This document shows, in pieces, positions 18,650-27,460 of a DNA stretch of 64,000 bases. The stretch is taken from assembly GCA_016124445.1 (NCBI GenBank), contig WGNR01000005.1, positions 124,001 to 188,000 of the forward strand, read 5' to 3'. Both the position numbers and the translations under genes were made by a program. Within the stretch, counting starts at the first letter, position 1; every line of letters begins with the position of its first letter. Under the pieces are notes generated by a model, which worked only from the letters and a program-made list of their open reading frames with translations, made no database searches and was not told where the DNA came from. Source of the stretch: a bacterium. Lineage in GTDB: Bacteria > Planctomycetota > Planctomycetia > Pirellulales > Pirellulaceae.

Positions 18650-19090
18650 ATGGCCAGCGTAGCCACAGAGAATGCCAATCCCAATGATCGTGAGCACCTG
18701 AAACTGTTGACGATCTTCTATTACATATTCGCAGCGCTCGACCTGTTCGGTTTGCTGGTCATCGGAACACAAGCGGTAGTGATGGGTACCTTGTTCGCTT
18801 CGATGGACCACATGCCCAAGATGAAAGGTCATGAAACATCGGCACCTCCCGACATTTTTCCATTTATCTCGGGAATTCTTGCAGCTTATGCGGTAATCAT
18901 CGGGATCGTCATGGTTTGTCATTTGATTACTGCCCGATCTCTTTCGACACGCACCAATTACACGTTTTGCATCGTGATTGGTGCCGTCACCTGCCTCTCA
19001 TTTCCGCTTGGTACGATTCTCGGCGTCTTCACCATCATTATTCTGATACGTCCCAGCGTTAAGTCGCTCTTTGGAGTAACCTCTACCTAG
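18650..19090 (+). CDS. Small membrane protein, unknown function
   Basis: 146 residues from ATG 18650, with AGGAAAG before it; the frame is open upstream but overlaps the preceding gene. Hydrophobic segments are IFYYIFAALDLFGLLVIGTQAVV, FPFISGILAAYAVIIGIVMVCHL, FCIVIGAVTCLSFPLGTIL and VFTIIILI, giving about four transmembrane helices. A short charged N-terminus precedes them. The arrangement resembles small DUF4064-like membrane proteins, but no diagnostic motif is present. It lies 28 bases after the NagB-like gene and could be in the same operon. Confidence 0.7.
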   Translation: MASVATENANPNDREHLKLLTIFYYIFAALDLFGLLVIGTQAVVMGTLFASMDHMPKMKGHETSAPPDIFPFISGILAAYAVIIGIVMVCHLITARSLSTRTNYTFCIVIGAVTCLSFPLGTILGVFTIIILIRPSVKSLFGVTST

Positions 19091-19217
19091 CTGCTGGACA
19101 TCAAGCCCCAATCAATCCAATCTCCATTGGCAACCAGAGCCGATTGCGCCCAAAATGGCATGGGAGTTGCGACTTAGCAACGCACAACAATCACATGCCG
19201 AGATAAGGATGCGCACC

Positions 19218-19715
19218 ATGGGTCTGATCAGCGACTTCAAGAAGTTTGCCCTGCGCGGAAACTTGATGGACATGGCGGTGGGTTTCACTGTCGGAGCGGC
19301 GTTTACGTCGGTGGCCAAGTCATTGGTCAGCGACATCATCATGCCTCCGTTGGGATTCGTATTGGGGCGAAGCGACTTTTCCGATCTGTTTCTGGTCCTT
19401 AACCAAACCGAGCCTGATCAAAAGTTCGCCACCCTGGCCCAAGCCCAGGCCGCCGGGATGGCGACAATCAACTACGGGATGTTTATCAACAACATCATCT
19501 CGTTTCTGCTGGTTGCCGTCGCAATGTTTCTGATCATTCGCATGGTCAATAAGCTCGACAAGAGTCTGGAGGACGCATTCGGAGGCAGCAAAGCGGAACC
19601 GGGCGACCCTGAGAACAAGAAGTGCCCCTATTGTCTCTCAACGATTCCGTACCGAGCGACACGCTGCTCCCAATGCACATCGGAACTTCCGAACTTGGAA
19701 AGTCCTTCCTCATAG
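19218..19715 (+). CDS. mscL: Large-conductance mechanosensitive channel with C-terminal zinc ribbon
   Basis: 165 residues. The N-terminal half is canonical MscL: amphipathic start MGLISDFKKFALRGNLMDMA, pore helix VGFTVGAAFTSVAKSLVSDIIMPPLG, periplasmic loop and second helix INNIISFLLVAVAMFLIIRMV. After a short acidic linker, the C-terminus carries C136-x2-C139 and C150-x2-C153, a zinc-ribbon knuckle pair absent from E. coli MscL. It releases solutes on osmotic downshock. The start is ATG 19218; ATG 19209 lies nearly on top of the AAGG ribosome site, so the later one is preferred. It sits just before the interrupted peptidase gene. Confidence 0.93.
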   Translation: MGLISDFKKFALRGNLMDMAVGFTVGAAFTSVAKSLVSDIIMPPLGFVLGRSDFSDLFLVLNQTEPDQKFATLAQAQAAGMATINYGMFINNIISFLLVAVAMFLIIRMVNKLDKSLEDAFGGSKAEPGDPENKKCPYCLSTIPYRATRCSQCTSELPNLESPSS

Positions 19716-19759
19716 GCATCCGGATCTTTTGTCATTTCATCAACGTTTGCCCAGGAAAA

Positions 19760-20404
19760 ATGTCTGCCGTCAAAATCTTCAACAACCAACCACCGATTTA
19801 CGGGAAAGATTACCATCGCGGATGGCTTGGCTTTAACCATGCCGATAGCTGGTTCTCGAAGGGAATTGCCCACGTTCAAAAATGGAAGTAGGTATCCGAC
19901 ATCTCTGTTTCGCACGTGTTCATCGTGACAGGGGACGACGAATGCGTCGAAGCGGCTTATCCGAAGGGAGTCGTTCGCTCGAAGCTGAGTGAAGCCTATT
20001 GGGCCAAGCCAGATCGGTACGTCATCTTCCGCCGGCCGATCGGCTTGACTGAAGAGTTGGCCGATCGAATCGTTGACGTTGCCCAGGCACAACTTGGATC
20101 CAAGTTCGACTTTTCAACCAGCGTTCATCTGGCAGCCCAAAAGAACTTCCTTGGCTGGATCATCAACTGGCTTACCTCCGATGAAGTCAACCGCGCAATG
20201 GAGTCCCTGGTCCAGGATGACAATCGCTGGCTGTGCAGTGCCTTGGGAGCCTACTGTCTGAAATCACAGCCTGAGTTCGACGGGATTGGCATTTTACAAA
20301 AGCAGCCCGGCATGATCACACCTCAGGAACTTTTTGAATCGGACGAGCTGTTCGAGCCGGTGGCATTAACCAACGGGGGCCGTGCGCCGATTCGCGATCA
20401 ATAA
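19760..20404 (+). pseudogene. YiiX/NlpC-P60-like peptidase interrupted by an in-frame TAG
   Basis: From ATG 19760, with AGGA upstream, the frame encodes 43 residues, meets TAG at 19889-19891, and continues in the same frame for 170 residues to TAA 20404. The two parts join into one recognisable protein of the permuted NlpC/P60 (YiiX-like) type. These parts are SKGIAHVQKWK before the stop, VSDISVSHVFIV with the catalytic His (position 52) just after it, EA-x-P-x-G-V, LGSKFDF, and WLCSALGAYC with the likely nucleophile Cys159. An internal GTG at 19916 would omit the His. A nonsense mutation, readthrough or a sequencing error are all possible. It is followed four bases later by a hydrolase gene. 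Confidence 0.7.
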
Positions 20405-20407
20405 CGA

Positions 20408-21391
20408 ATGGTCATGAAGGAACTCTTATTGCCGGCGGCCGGCTTGGCCTTGCTGATTATCGTCGTCGCTGCGACGATCCGTGTCGTCGTTCGCAAACTG
20501 CTCAGCGGTGTTTACGTCGCAGGCGAGGTCATCGAAGAGGCCGGCCGCGCGAAAGCCTTTCTGCCGCAACCCGAGAAGGTCGAATTTATCGGTGAAAAGC
20601 ACACGGTCCTACGAGGAAAATTCTGGCCTGGGAAATCGGACAAAGCGATCATCGTCGTGCACGGGATCGATGGCCCCTCGTTCGAAATGCTGCCGCATGT
20701 CGCCTACCTTCATCAAGCTGGCTACAACGTCCTGCTGTACGACAACCGCGGAAGGGGCGAAAGCGACGGGGGCTTCTCGACGCTCGGCTACCTGGAATGG
20801 CTGGATGTGCTAAACGCGGTCAGCTGGATGCGTTCGCGCGCTGAAGTGAACCCGGACAAAATTGGCCTGCACGGGCTTTCGCTCGGGGCGGCCTGTGTGA
20901 TCATGGCAGCTGCCAAAGATGAATCAATTCGGGGCGTGCTGGCCGAAAGCCCTTTCATTTCGATGACAATCATGCTGGCTCACATCGCCAACCGGCTGAC
21001 CCGCATTCCACGATTCTTACTGGGGCGTTTGCTGACGATTGTCTTCGACTGGTCGTTGGGCACGAAATTGAGAACCGTCGATCCGCGCGCCGCGGTCGCA
21101 AAACTATCGCCGCGGCCGATCTTCATCATCGATGCTGCCAAAGATCAACTTTTTCCTGAAAATACGGCCCGCACTGTCTACGAAGCGGCTGGCCCGCCCA
21201 AAACGTTCTGGCAGGTCGAAAACGCCGCCCATGCCAACTGCTGGCATACGCGTCCCGAAGAATTTGAGCGGCGAGCCTTGGACTTCTGGAAGGGGGTCTT
21301 CAGCGACGACATTACCTCGCACCCGATGCCAGCGGAACCTGGCGAACCTGAAATCCGTCAACAGGAAATCACAGACCCAGGCACCAGCTAA
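20408..21391 (+). CDS. Membrane-anchored alpha/beta hydrolase
   Basis: 327 residues. An N-terminal transmembrane helix (LLLPAAGLALLIIVVAATIRVVV) is followed by a hydrolase fold: IIVVHGIDG, YDNRGRGESDGG, the nucleophile elbow GLSLGAA, the acid region IDAAKDQLFPE, and the His in ENAAHANCW. It resembles BAAT/dienelactone-hydrolase-like or YqkD-type enzymes. It is expected at the cytoplasmic face or periplasmic side of the membrane. Its ATG is three bases after the preceding stop, so co-transcription with the interrupted peptidase is likely. Its stop overlaps the convergent DUF1501 stop by four bases. Substrate unknown. Confidence 0.87.
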   Translation: MVMKELLLPAAGLALLIIVVAATIRVVVRKLLSGVYVAGEVIEEAGRAKAFLPQPEKVEFIGEKHTVLRGKFWPGKSDKAIIVVHGIDGPSFEMLPHVAYLHQAGYNVLLYDNRGRGESDGGFSTLGYLEWLDVLNAVSWMRSRAEVNPDKIGLHGLSLGAACVIMAAAKDESIRGVLAESPFISMTIMLAHIANRLTRIPRFLLGRLLTIVFDWSLGTKLRTVDPRAAVAKLSPRPIFIIDAAKDQLFPENTARTVYEAAGPPKTFWQVENAAHANCWHTRPEEFERRALDFWKGVFSDDITSHPMPAEPGEPEIRQQEITDPGTS

Positions 21392-22761
21392 GCGAGGATT
21401 TCCGTCGCCACGTTTCCGTGAACGTCGGTCAGGCGGAAATCTCGACCGGCGTAGCGATACGTCAGACGCTTATGATCCAGTCCCAACAGGTGCAGGATGG
21501 TCGCATGCCAATCGTGAATATGACACGGCTTGTCGACCGCGGCGTAACCATGTTCGTCGGTCCCGCCGTAGCTGTAGCCACCTTTGACACCGCCGCCTGC
21601 CATCCAAGTGGTGAAACCCTTGTTGTTGTGGTCGCGGCCATCTCCGCCTTGGGCGGCTGGCGTGCGGCCGAATTCGCCGCCCCAGATCACCAACGTATCT
21701 TTCAGCATGTCGCGCTGCTTCAGGTCTTGTAGCAGGCCGGCGATCGGACGATCGCATCCTTCGGCCCGCGTCTGCAGGTCGGCCTTCAAATTGCGATGCT
21801 GGTCCCATCCGTTGTGCGTCACTTCCACGAAACGCACACCAGCCTCCACGAACCTGCGAGCCAACAGGCACTGCTTGCCGAAGCCATCCGTTTCGTTCTG
21901 GCCGATGCCATACATATCGAGCGTCGATTGCGTTTCGCGCGAGGTATCCATCAGCGCCGGCAGCGCGTCCTGCATGCGGAAGGCCAACTCGTATGACTCG
22001 ATCACCCCTTCCACGCCTGGCTGTACCTTATCGCGCTGGAGCTTCTCTCGATTGAGCGTTTGAATCAGATCAAGCTGAGCCCGCTGCTGCCGATCGGTGA
22101 GGTTCGGATTGCGAATGTCCGGTACCGTTTCACCGCTACCGCCGCGGAACCGCTGAAAGAATTGTCCGCCTGGGCCACCAATCTTCGTACCAGAGTAGAT
22201 TGCCGGCAAAAACGCACTGCCCATATTGCGTGCGCCACCAGCCGGTGGATTCAGCGAGACAAAGCCTGGCAGGCTATCGTTTTCGTTCCCCAGCCCATAC
22301 AACGTCCACGATCCAAGCGAAGGCCGAATGAACTGGGACGTGCCGGTATGCATTTGCGTGGTCGCCCCAGGATGAAGTGGTTGATCGCAATGCATCGAGC
22401 GAATCAGCGTCATATCGTCGGCATGCTTCGCGACTTCAGGAAACACGTCCGAGATCCACAGCCCGCTTTGCCCTCGCTGGCGAAATTCCCACGGGGATTT
22501 CATCAACCGGCCGCCATACTTGCCGGATTTGCCCTCGTCTTTGGCCAGTGCCGGCTTGTAGTCGAACGTATCGACATGCGACGGACCGCCCCCCATGAAC
22601 AGAAAGATCACCCGCTTCGCTTTCGCCGGAAAGTGCGGCTCTTTAGGGGCCAAAGGGTTTTGCGGGGCCTGCTGATCGGCCTGGGCGGCATTCATGCCGG
22701 CAAATGCCAGGTAGCCAAACCCCATCGTGGCAGACTGCAAAAGGTGGCGTCGAGTAAACAT
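21388..22761 (-). CDS. DUF1501 family secreted protein
   Basis: 457 residues. The start at ATG 22761 gives MFTRRHLLQSATMGFGYLAFAG, a twin-arginine-like export signal. DUF1501 features follow: AKRVIFLFMGGGPSHVDTFDYKP, VTLIRSMHC-type block DMTLIRSMHCDQPLHPG, GTSQFIRPSLGSWTLYGLG, VEVTHNGWDQHRN, VIWGGEFGRTPAAQGGDGRDHN and the C-terminal LDHKRLTYRYAGRDFRLTDVHG. The family has an alkaline-phosphatase/sulfatase-like fold and is greatly expanded in Planctomycetes. Its biochemical role is not established. It lies 29 bases after the DUF1549/DUF1553 gene and is almost certainly co-transcribed with it, the usual partner arrangement. Confidence 0.95.
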   Translation of the reverse strand: MFTRRHLLQSATMGFGYLAFAGMNAAQADQQAPQNPLAPKEPHFPAKAKRVIFLFMGGGPSHVDTFDYKPALAKDEGKSGKYGGRLMKSPWEFRQRGQSGLWISDVFPEVAKHADDMTLIRSMHCDQPLHPGATTQMHTGTSQFIRPSLGSWTLYGLGNENDSLPGFVSLNPPAGGARNMGSAFLPAIYSGTKIGGPGGQFFQRFRGGSGETVPDIRNPNLTDRQQRAQLDLIQTLNREKLQRDKVQPGVEGVIESYELAFRMQDALPALMDTSRETQSTLDMYGIGQNETDGFGKQCLLARRFVEAGVRFVEVTHNGWDQHRNLKADLQTRAEGCDRPIAGLLQDLKQRDMLKDTLVIWGGEFGRTPAAQGGDGRDHNNKGFTTWMAGGGVKGGYSYGGTDEHGYAAVDKPCHIHDWHATILHLLGLDHKRLTYRYAGRDFRLTDVHGNVATEILA

Positions 22762-22790
22762 GGTAGCCTCTTGAAGTGTCAAAAAGGGGA

Positions 22791-25337
22791 TCAGTCCAGG
22801 TAACGGAATTCAGCGGAAGCAAACAAACTTTGGCAGAGCATCGCAAGTGCTTTACTGCGGCTGGCTCCATCGGCGATAAACTTTCGCAGGAACGACTCGG
22901 CGGCCTTGGTCTCGCTGTCGGTTGCAGGTCGGCCGTACGCCATCACGAACGCCAGTTCTACCTGGCGATCGGTTGAAGAACTTTGCTCGGCGATCCGCTT
23001 GGCGAACGCCTCGCTTTGCTGAATGACAAACGGATTGTTCATCATGTACAGCGACTGGTTGGCCGTATTCGAGGTTTCACGAGTTCCGATGATTCCGCTG
23101 CTATCGGCGAAGTCGAAGACACTGAGCGAGCGTGGTTCCTCGTCACGAACGACCGGCAGGTAAACGCTGCGAACCTTCGCTTTCTCTCCCTGAAGTGGAT
23201 TGTCGATCCGACCGAACCGCCCACCAAATCGACCGCCTCCCATACCACCGCCAAACGGACCACGCATCATGCCGGCACTCGTATCCTGTGGCAGGCGAAG
23301 CTGACCGTTCGCCACGCGGGTATAGCCTGCTTTGGCCACGATCGAAGCGTGAGGCCGATCGAGGTCGATCTCGTCGCTGATCGCCAACATGGCATCGCGA
23401 ATCGCTTCGGCATCCAATCGCTTTGGATTGGCTCGCCACAGCAGTTGGTTTTCCGGATCGATCTCGTGGAACGACTCGTTGAAGGTCGACTTCATGCGAT
23501 AGACGCGCGATGTGACTATCTCGCGAATCATCGTCTTCACCGACCAACCCGAATCGACGAAGCGGGTCGACAGTTGATCCAACAGTTCCGGGTGGCTCGG
23601 CGACTGACCGGTGCTGCCGAAGTTTTCGGTCGAGGAAACAATCCCCTGACCAAGCAAATGCTGCCAGATACGGTTGACCATCACGCGGGCGGTCAGCGGG
23701 TTCTCTTCGCTGGCAATCCATTCGGCCAACTGAAGTCGACCACTTTCGTTCGATCCGATTTTGGCCGGCTCATTGCTGAGCACCTGCAGGAAGCCTCGCG
23801 GTACTTGCTGGGCCGGTTGATCGATCTCACCCCGAACTAGCAATCGTGCATCGGTTGGCCGATCGACTTCCTGCACGCCCATGCAGAAGCTATATGGCTT
23901 ACCCTGCTGGTCAACCGAGGCGATCTGGTTCGACAACACCGACATCGAACCAAATAAGATGGCTCGCTGCCGCAGCAACTGCATTGGATTGGAACTTGAT
24001 CGGCGTAGATCGACCAGTTGCGATTTCTTGTCTTCCAAATCGTCCTTGATCCGCTGTAGCTCACTATCTGAGAGTGACTTACCCCCGGGGCTGGGGTCGT
24101 CGATCGGCATCACCAGCAGCGTGCTGGTTTGCCGCTCCTGAAGTCCCTGGAACGCTCCATACTCTGACTGTGGGTTGCCAAAGAAGGTTTCCATGCTCTG
24201 GAAGACCCCCGCCATCGCGTAGTAGTCGGCCTGGGGAATCGGATCGAACTTGTGATCGTGGCACCTGGCACACGCTACCGACGTGCCGAGAAAGACCCGT
24301 GTGGTGGCGTCGATCTGTTCGTCGATCAGGTTGGCTCGGAACTGAATCCGGTTCGCTTCGTTCAGGTCTTTTGAGCCGATTGCCAGGAAAGTGGTCGCGA
24401 CCAGGTTCTTCGCGAACTCCTCATCCGACTTCTTGCTCAGCAGGTCGCCGGCCAATTGCTCCATGACGAATCGATCGAACGGTTTGTCTTCGTTAAACGA
24501 ATCGATCACGTAATCGCGATAGCGCCACGCTTCCGGGAAGGTCATATTGACGGTGCGGCCGGTCGATTCGGCGTAGCGTGCGACGTCCAGCCAATGGCGT
24601 CCCCAGCGTTCGCCATACTGCGGCTTTTCCAACAAGCGATCAACGACGTAGGCAATTGCCCGATCCGGATCTTGCTGCCAACCTTTTTTGAAGAACGCGA
24701 TCTGCTCAGGCGTTGGGGGCAGTCCGTTCAAATCGAAGCACAACCGCCGCAACACCGTTTCGGCGTCGGCGTCTTCCGCCGGCTGCAGCCCCGCTTGTTC
24801 GAGCCGCGCCAGGACGAACCGATCAATGTCGGTCTTCGCCCAGTCTTGGTGCTGAACTTGCGGCAGGGGATGCTTCACCGGTTTCTGATATGCCCAGAAG
24901 TTTTCCTTCGCCTGCTGGATATCTTCCGGTTTGACTTTCGACTGGATCTCGCCCAAGGCTTTCTCGCGCGGATCGGGCGCCCCCATTTCGATCCATTTAC
25001 GGAAGTCGGCAATCACCGTCTGGGGCAACTTGCGATTGGGAGGCATTTCAAAGTCTTGGTGCGTGATCGCGTTGTACAGCAAGCTTTCGTCCAAGTCGCC
25101 AGGCACCACGGCCGGCCCGCTGCCGCCACCCAGCAGCGTCAACTGCTTGGTATCTAGCCGTAAACCGCCCCGGACATTGCCCGCCTTGTTGGAATGGCAG
25201 CCGTAGCATTCCCGGATCAGCACCGGGTGGATCTTACTTTCGAAGAAATTCCGCTGCTCGGTGGTTAGCTCCGCGGCACTTGTGATGCCAGCAAACAGCG
25301 TGATCAACAGAATGGAAGCGGCACGAATAGGCAGCAT
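22791..25337 (-). CDS. PSD1/DUF1549/DUF1553 protein with cytochrome-c-like heme motif
   Basis: 848 residues. The start is ATG 25337, which gives a signal peptide (LPIRAASILLITLFAGITSA). The PSCyt1-like domain has CYGCH (about residue 48), a single c-type heme-binding motif. DUF1549 runs from about TDIDRFVLARLEQAGL to the ARCHDHKFDPIPQADYYAM block, itself containing a second CxxCH (CARCH). DUF1553 follows in the C-terminal half (NPLTARVMVNRIWQHLLGQGIVSSTENFG). A glycine-rich insert (about FGGGMGGGRFGGRFG) interrupts the DUF1553 region. It is secreted, possibly an electron-transfer or polymer-degradation partner of the DUF1501 protein encoded next. Function unproven. Confidence 0.94.
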   Translation of the reverse strand: MLPIRAASILLITLFAGITSAAELTTEQRNFFESKIHPVLIRECYGCHSNKAGNVRGGLRLDTKQLTLLGGGSGPAVVPGDLDESLLYNAITHQDFEMPPNRKLPQTVIADFRKWIEMGAPDPREKALGEIQSKVKPEDIQQAKENFWAYQKPVKHPLPQVQHQDWAKTDIDRFVLARLEQAGLQPAEDADAETVLRRLCFDLNGLPPTPEQIAFFKKGWQQDPDRAIAYVVDRLLEKPQYGERWGRHWLDVARYAESTGRTVNMTFPEAWRYRDYVIDSFNEDKPFDRFVMEQLAGDLLSKKSDEEFAKNLVATTFLAIGSKDLNEANRIQFRANLIDEQIDATTRVFLGTSVACARCHDHKFDPIPQADYYAMAGVFQSMETFFGNPQSEYGAFQGLQERQTSTLLVMPIDDPSPGGKSLSDSELQRIKDDLEDKKSQLVDLRRSSSNPMQLLRQRAILFGSMSVLSNQIASVDQQGKPYSFCMGVQEVDRPTDARLLVRGEIDQPAQQVPRGFLQVLSNEPAKIGSNESGRLQLAEWIASEENPLTARVMVNRIWQHLLGQGIVSSTENFGSTGQSPSHPELLDQLSTRFVDSGWSVKTMIREIVTSRVYRMKSTFNESFHEIDPENQLLWRANPKRLDAEAIRDAMLAISDEIDLDRPHASIVAKAGYTRVANGQLRLPQDTSAGMMRGPFGGGMGGGRFGGRFGRIDNPLQGEKAKVRSVYLPVVRDEEPRSLSVFDFADSSGIIGTRETSNTANQSLYMMNNPFVIQQSEAFAKRIAEQSSSTDRQVELAFVMAYGRPATDSETKAAESFLRKFIADGASRSKALAMLCQSLFASAEFRYLD

Positions 25338-25585
25338 TCTTCGATTCCAATTCTTAGAGGAAATAGCGCACTTTGGCAGAAAGGATCCGCGACCGAAACC
25401 GGCGTGATCCTGCCCATAATCTAGAAAAGCAACGCCGCTTATGGCAAAGCATCCGCGGCAATTCATTCAACCCTGGGTTTTGCCGTAGGTTTCGCCCCAA
25501 AGAGCTAAGATTTCTGTGGAAGGCTCTAAGTCCAGTCAGCCAGAAGAGAAAAGGCGATCCAGCGAGATCGATTCGCCCGAATTGA

Positions 25586-26476
25586 TCAAGCGGCCCGAGA
25601 AACGGCAGCGGTTGCGGCAGGTTCCGCCAAAGATCCTTTGCCGCTTGGATCATAGACCCGCAGCGCCGGGCGGTGGCTTCTTTCAGCGACATATTTGACT
25701 TCGTAATAGTCGGCCAGCGAACCAGGATGATAGGGGGCATCTTTGTCGAAACCATTGCTGCGCAGCATTTCGTTCCACAGATGAACCGCGCGCGTCTTTT
25801 GCATAAGCTGCCAATCCCCGTCGTACGTCGAATCGAAGGGACTGCGCCACAAGGTGCCATGCACCGGATAAAAGACGGTGTTGTCAAGCATGTACTGATG
25901 GAGCCGAAACTTCTCGATGGCGTAGGCAAACCCCTTCGGCCCGCCGGCTCCGCCCCAGACAACCGGCGAGATCGATCGACTGAAACAGCGACGATACCAC
26001 TTCTTGAGCCTCTGCATCGGGCGATCGTATTTGTCAGGCTGATGCGGATGCAAACAGCGCTGCACCATGTACTGGCACGCGGGATGGCCTTGGGGAAACT
26101 TCAATACCCCGACCGCCGCACTCCAGAAGGTTTTGCCATACGATTCGGTTTCCTTACCGAAGACGATCGGCGCTGAAAAATCGAAAGGCCGCACACAAAG
26201 CATGTCGGTATCGATCCAATACCCACCCCGATCTTGCAATAGCTTCCAACGAAACAAGTCCGCGAAACCGGCGTACGATCCGCGATAGTACGAGAAGACT
26301 GAAGACTCTGGCACAATCTCATTCGCGTCCACCATTCGCACTCCGGCCGGCACATTGGCGATCGGTGCGTAGGCGTATAGATCGACCTGGCCCGGATGAT
26401 GATGCACGAACGAACTCAGACATAGATGTTCGAGCCGGGAAAGCCGGTCGCCGATCCATAGCGTTTGAATTCGCAT
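25586..26476 (-). CDS. DXD glycosyltransferase, polysaccharide cluster (copy 1)
   Basis: 296 residues. It belongs to the Gly_transf_sug type: QTLWIGDRLSRLEHLCLSSF start, GSYAGFADLFRWKLL, then the nucleotide-sugar/metal motif Asp89-Thr-Asp91 in GGYWIDTDMLCVRPFDF. A conserved VHLWNE block lies near the C-terminus. The last 30 residues (VYDPSGKGSLAEPAATAAV) are a low-complexity tail not shared by its paralogues. It is the last gene of a five-gene same-strand cluster with two close paralogues, a GT2 enzyme and a polysaccharide deacetylase. It probably adds a sugar during surface polysaccharide synthesis. Donor and acceptor are unknown. Confidence 0.85.
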   Translation of the reverse strand: MRIQTLWIGDRLSRLEHLCLSSFVHHHPGQVDLYAYAPIANVPAGVRMVDANEIVPESSVFSYYRGSYAGFADLFRWKLLQDRGGYWIDTDMLCVRPFDFSAPIVFGKETESYGKTFWSAAVGVLKFPQGHPACQYMVQRCLHPHQPDKYDRPMQRLKKWYRRCFSRSISPVVWGGAGGPKGFAYAIEKFRLHQYMLDNTVFYPVHGTLWRSPFDSTYDGDWQLMQKTRAVHLWNEMLRSNGFDKDAPYHPGSLADYYEVKYVAERSHRPALRVYDPSGKGSLAEPAATAAVSRAA

Positions 26477-26494
26477 TGTGTTGTCGCTTTCGAG

Positions 26495-27460
26495 CTAGTT
26501 CATTAATTGTGGCCAGGTCACCGTAACCTGAAATTGCCTCATCGGGCCATACACCGGCCAGCGTTGCAGGTCGAAGCGATCCCATCTTTTGGCAGACGCT
26601 GCCCGGTTCACCCCGCCGTAGCAGCTAAACGCGGCCTGATAGTGTCGTGCCGTTTGCGTCATCAGGCTGTCGCTAAAGCAATCCGGATTCCCGACCGGGT
26701 AGCTGAACGCTTGTACCTCGGTGCCGGTTTCCTCTTCCAGACGCCGCTTTCCTTCCGCCAATTCGAATTCCCAATCGTTGTTTTGAATTCGTGTCAGGAT
26801 CGGATGGGTCACCGTGTGTCCGCCGAAACGAATATCAGACTTGGCCATCTCGCGAAGCATCTCCCAGGTCATCCAGGGAGGCGATCCTGCATCGTAGCGA
26901 TCCGTCTTCAGCTCATCCGACAGCCGGTCGAGATAGCTCTCGCGCTGGTCGCCGGAAAGCTCGTAATACCGTTCAATTCGCTGACAAATCTCGTCGTCCA
27001 ATTCATCTGCCGCCATCTGGGGATAGCGCTGTCGCATCATCCAGGCGATTTCGTCCCACCAAGAGATCGAGCGCTGATCGAGAAAGCCGCTGGTCACAAA
27101 AAAGAGCGCCGGCATGCCTAGCCGTTTGAGCACCGGAAAGGCGACCTCGAAGTTGTCGACGTAACCATCATCAAAGGTAATAAGAACTGCCTGGCGATTC
27201 CGCCAGTACGAGTCAGGCTGCCGAACGACCTGATCGATGCCAACAACCTCGAAATGACTTCGCACGAATTCCATCTGCCGTGTAAATGTCGCTTCGTCGG
27301 CACTGTAGACGCCGCGATCGAATTCACACTGAGAAGAATCTCCGATCCGATGATAAGTAAGCACCAGTAGTCCGCGCCACGAGCCGATCAACCTCACCAG
27401 GCGATTGATGCCGGCCTGCTCCGCTTGTATTGCCAACCTGCGATAGGTGGGCCACTTCAT
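26495..27460 (-). CDS. Polysaccharide deacetylase (NodB homology, carbohydrate esterase 4)
   Basis: 321 residues. The N-terminus WRGLLVLTYHRIGD is followed by the core motif LITFDDGYVDNFEVAFPVL, with the catalytic base and metal Asp. Motif 2 is FGGHTVTHPILT, with two metal His, and motif 3 is AFSYPVGN. No signal peptide is seen, so it may act at the cytoplasmic face on lipid-linked sugars; this is inference. The start codon overlaps the stop of the upstream glycosyltransferase gene by four bases (ATGA), which shows tight coupling. Confidence 0.9.
   Translation of the reverse strand: MKWPTYRRLAIQAEQAGINRLVRLIGSWRGLLVLTYHRIGDSSQCEFDRGVYSADEATFTRQMEFVRSHFEVVGIDQVVRQPDSYWRNRQAVLITFDDGYVDNFEVAFPVLKRLGMPALFFVTSGFLDQRSISWWDEIAWMMRQRYPQMAADELDDEICQRIERYYELSGDQRESYLDRLSDELKTDRYDAGSPPWMTWEMLREMAKSDIRFGGHTVTHPILTRIQNNDWEFELAEGKRRLEEETGTEVQAFSYPVGNPDCFSDSLMTQTARHYQAAFSCYGGVNRAASAKRWDRFDLQRWPVYGPMRQFQVTVTWPQLMN

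Noticed and set aside
22060..22803. 247-codon open frame on the plus strand
   Set aside because: Antisense to the DUF1501 gene, which has Tat-like signal and full family blocks.
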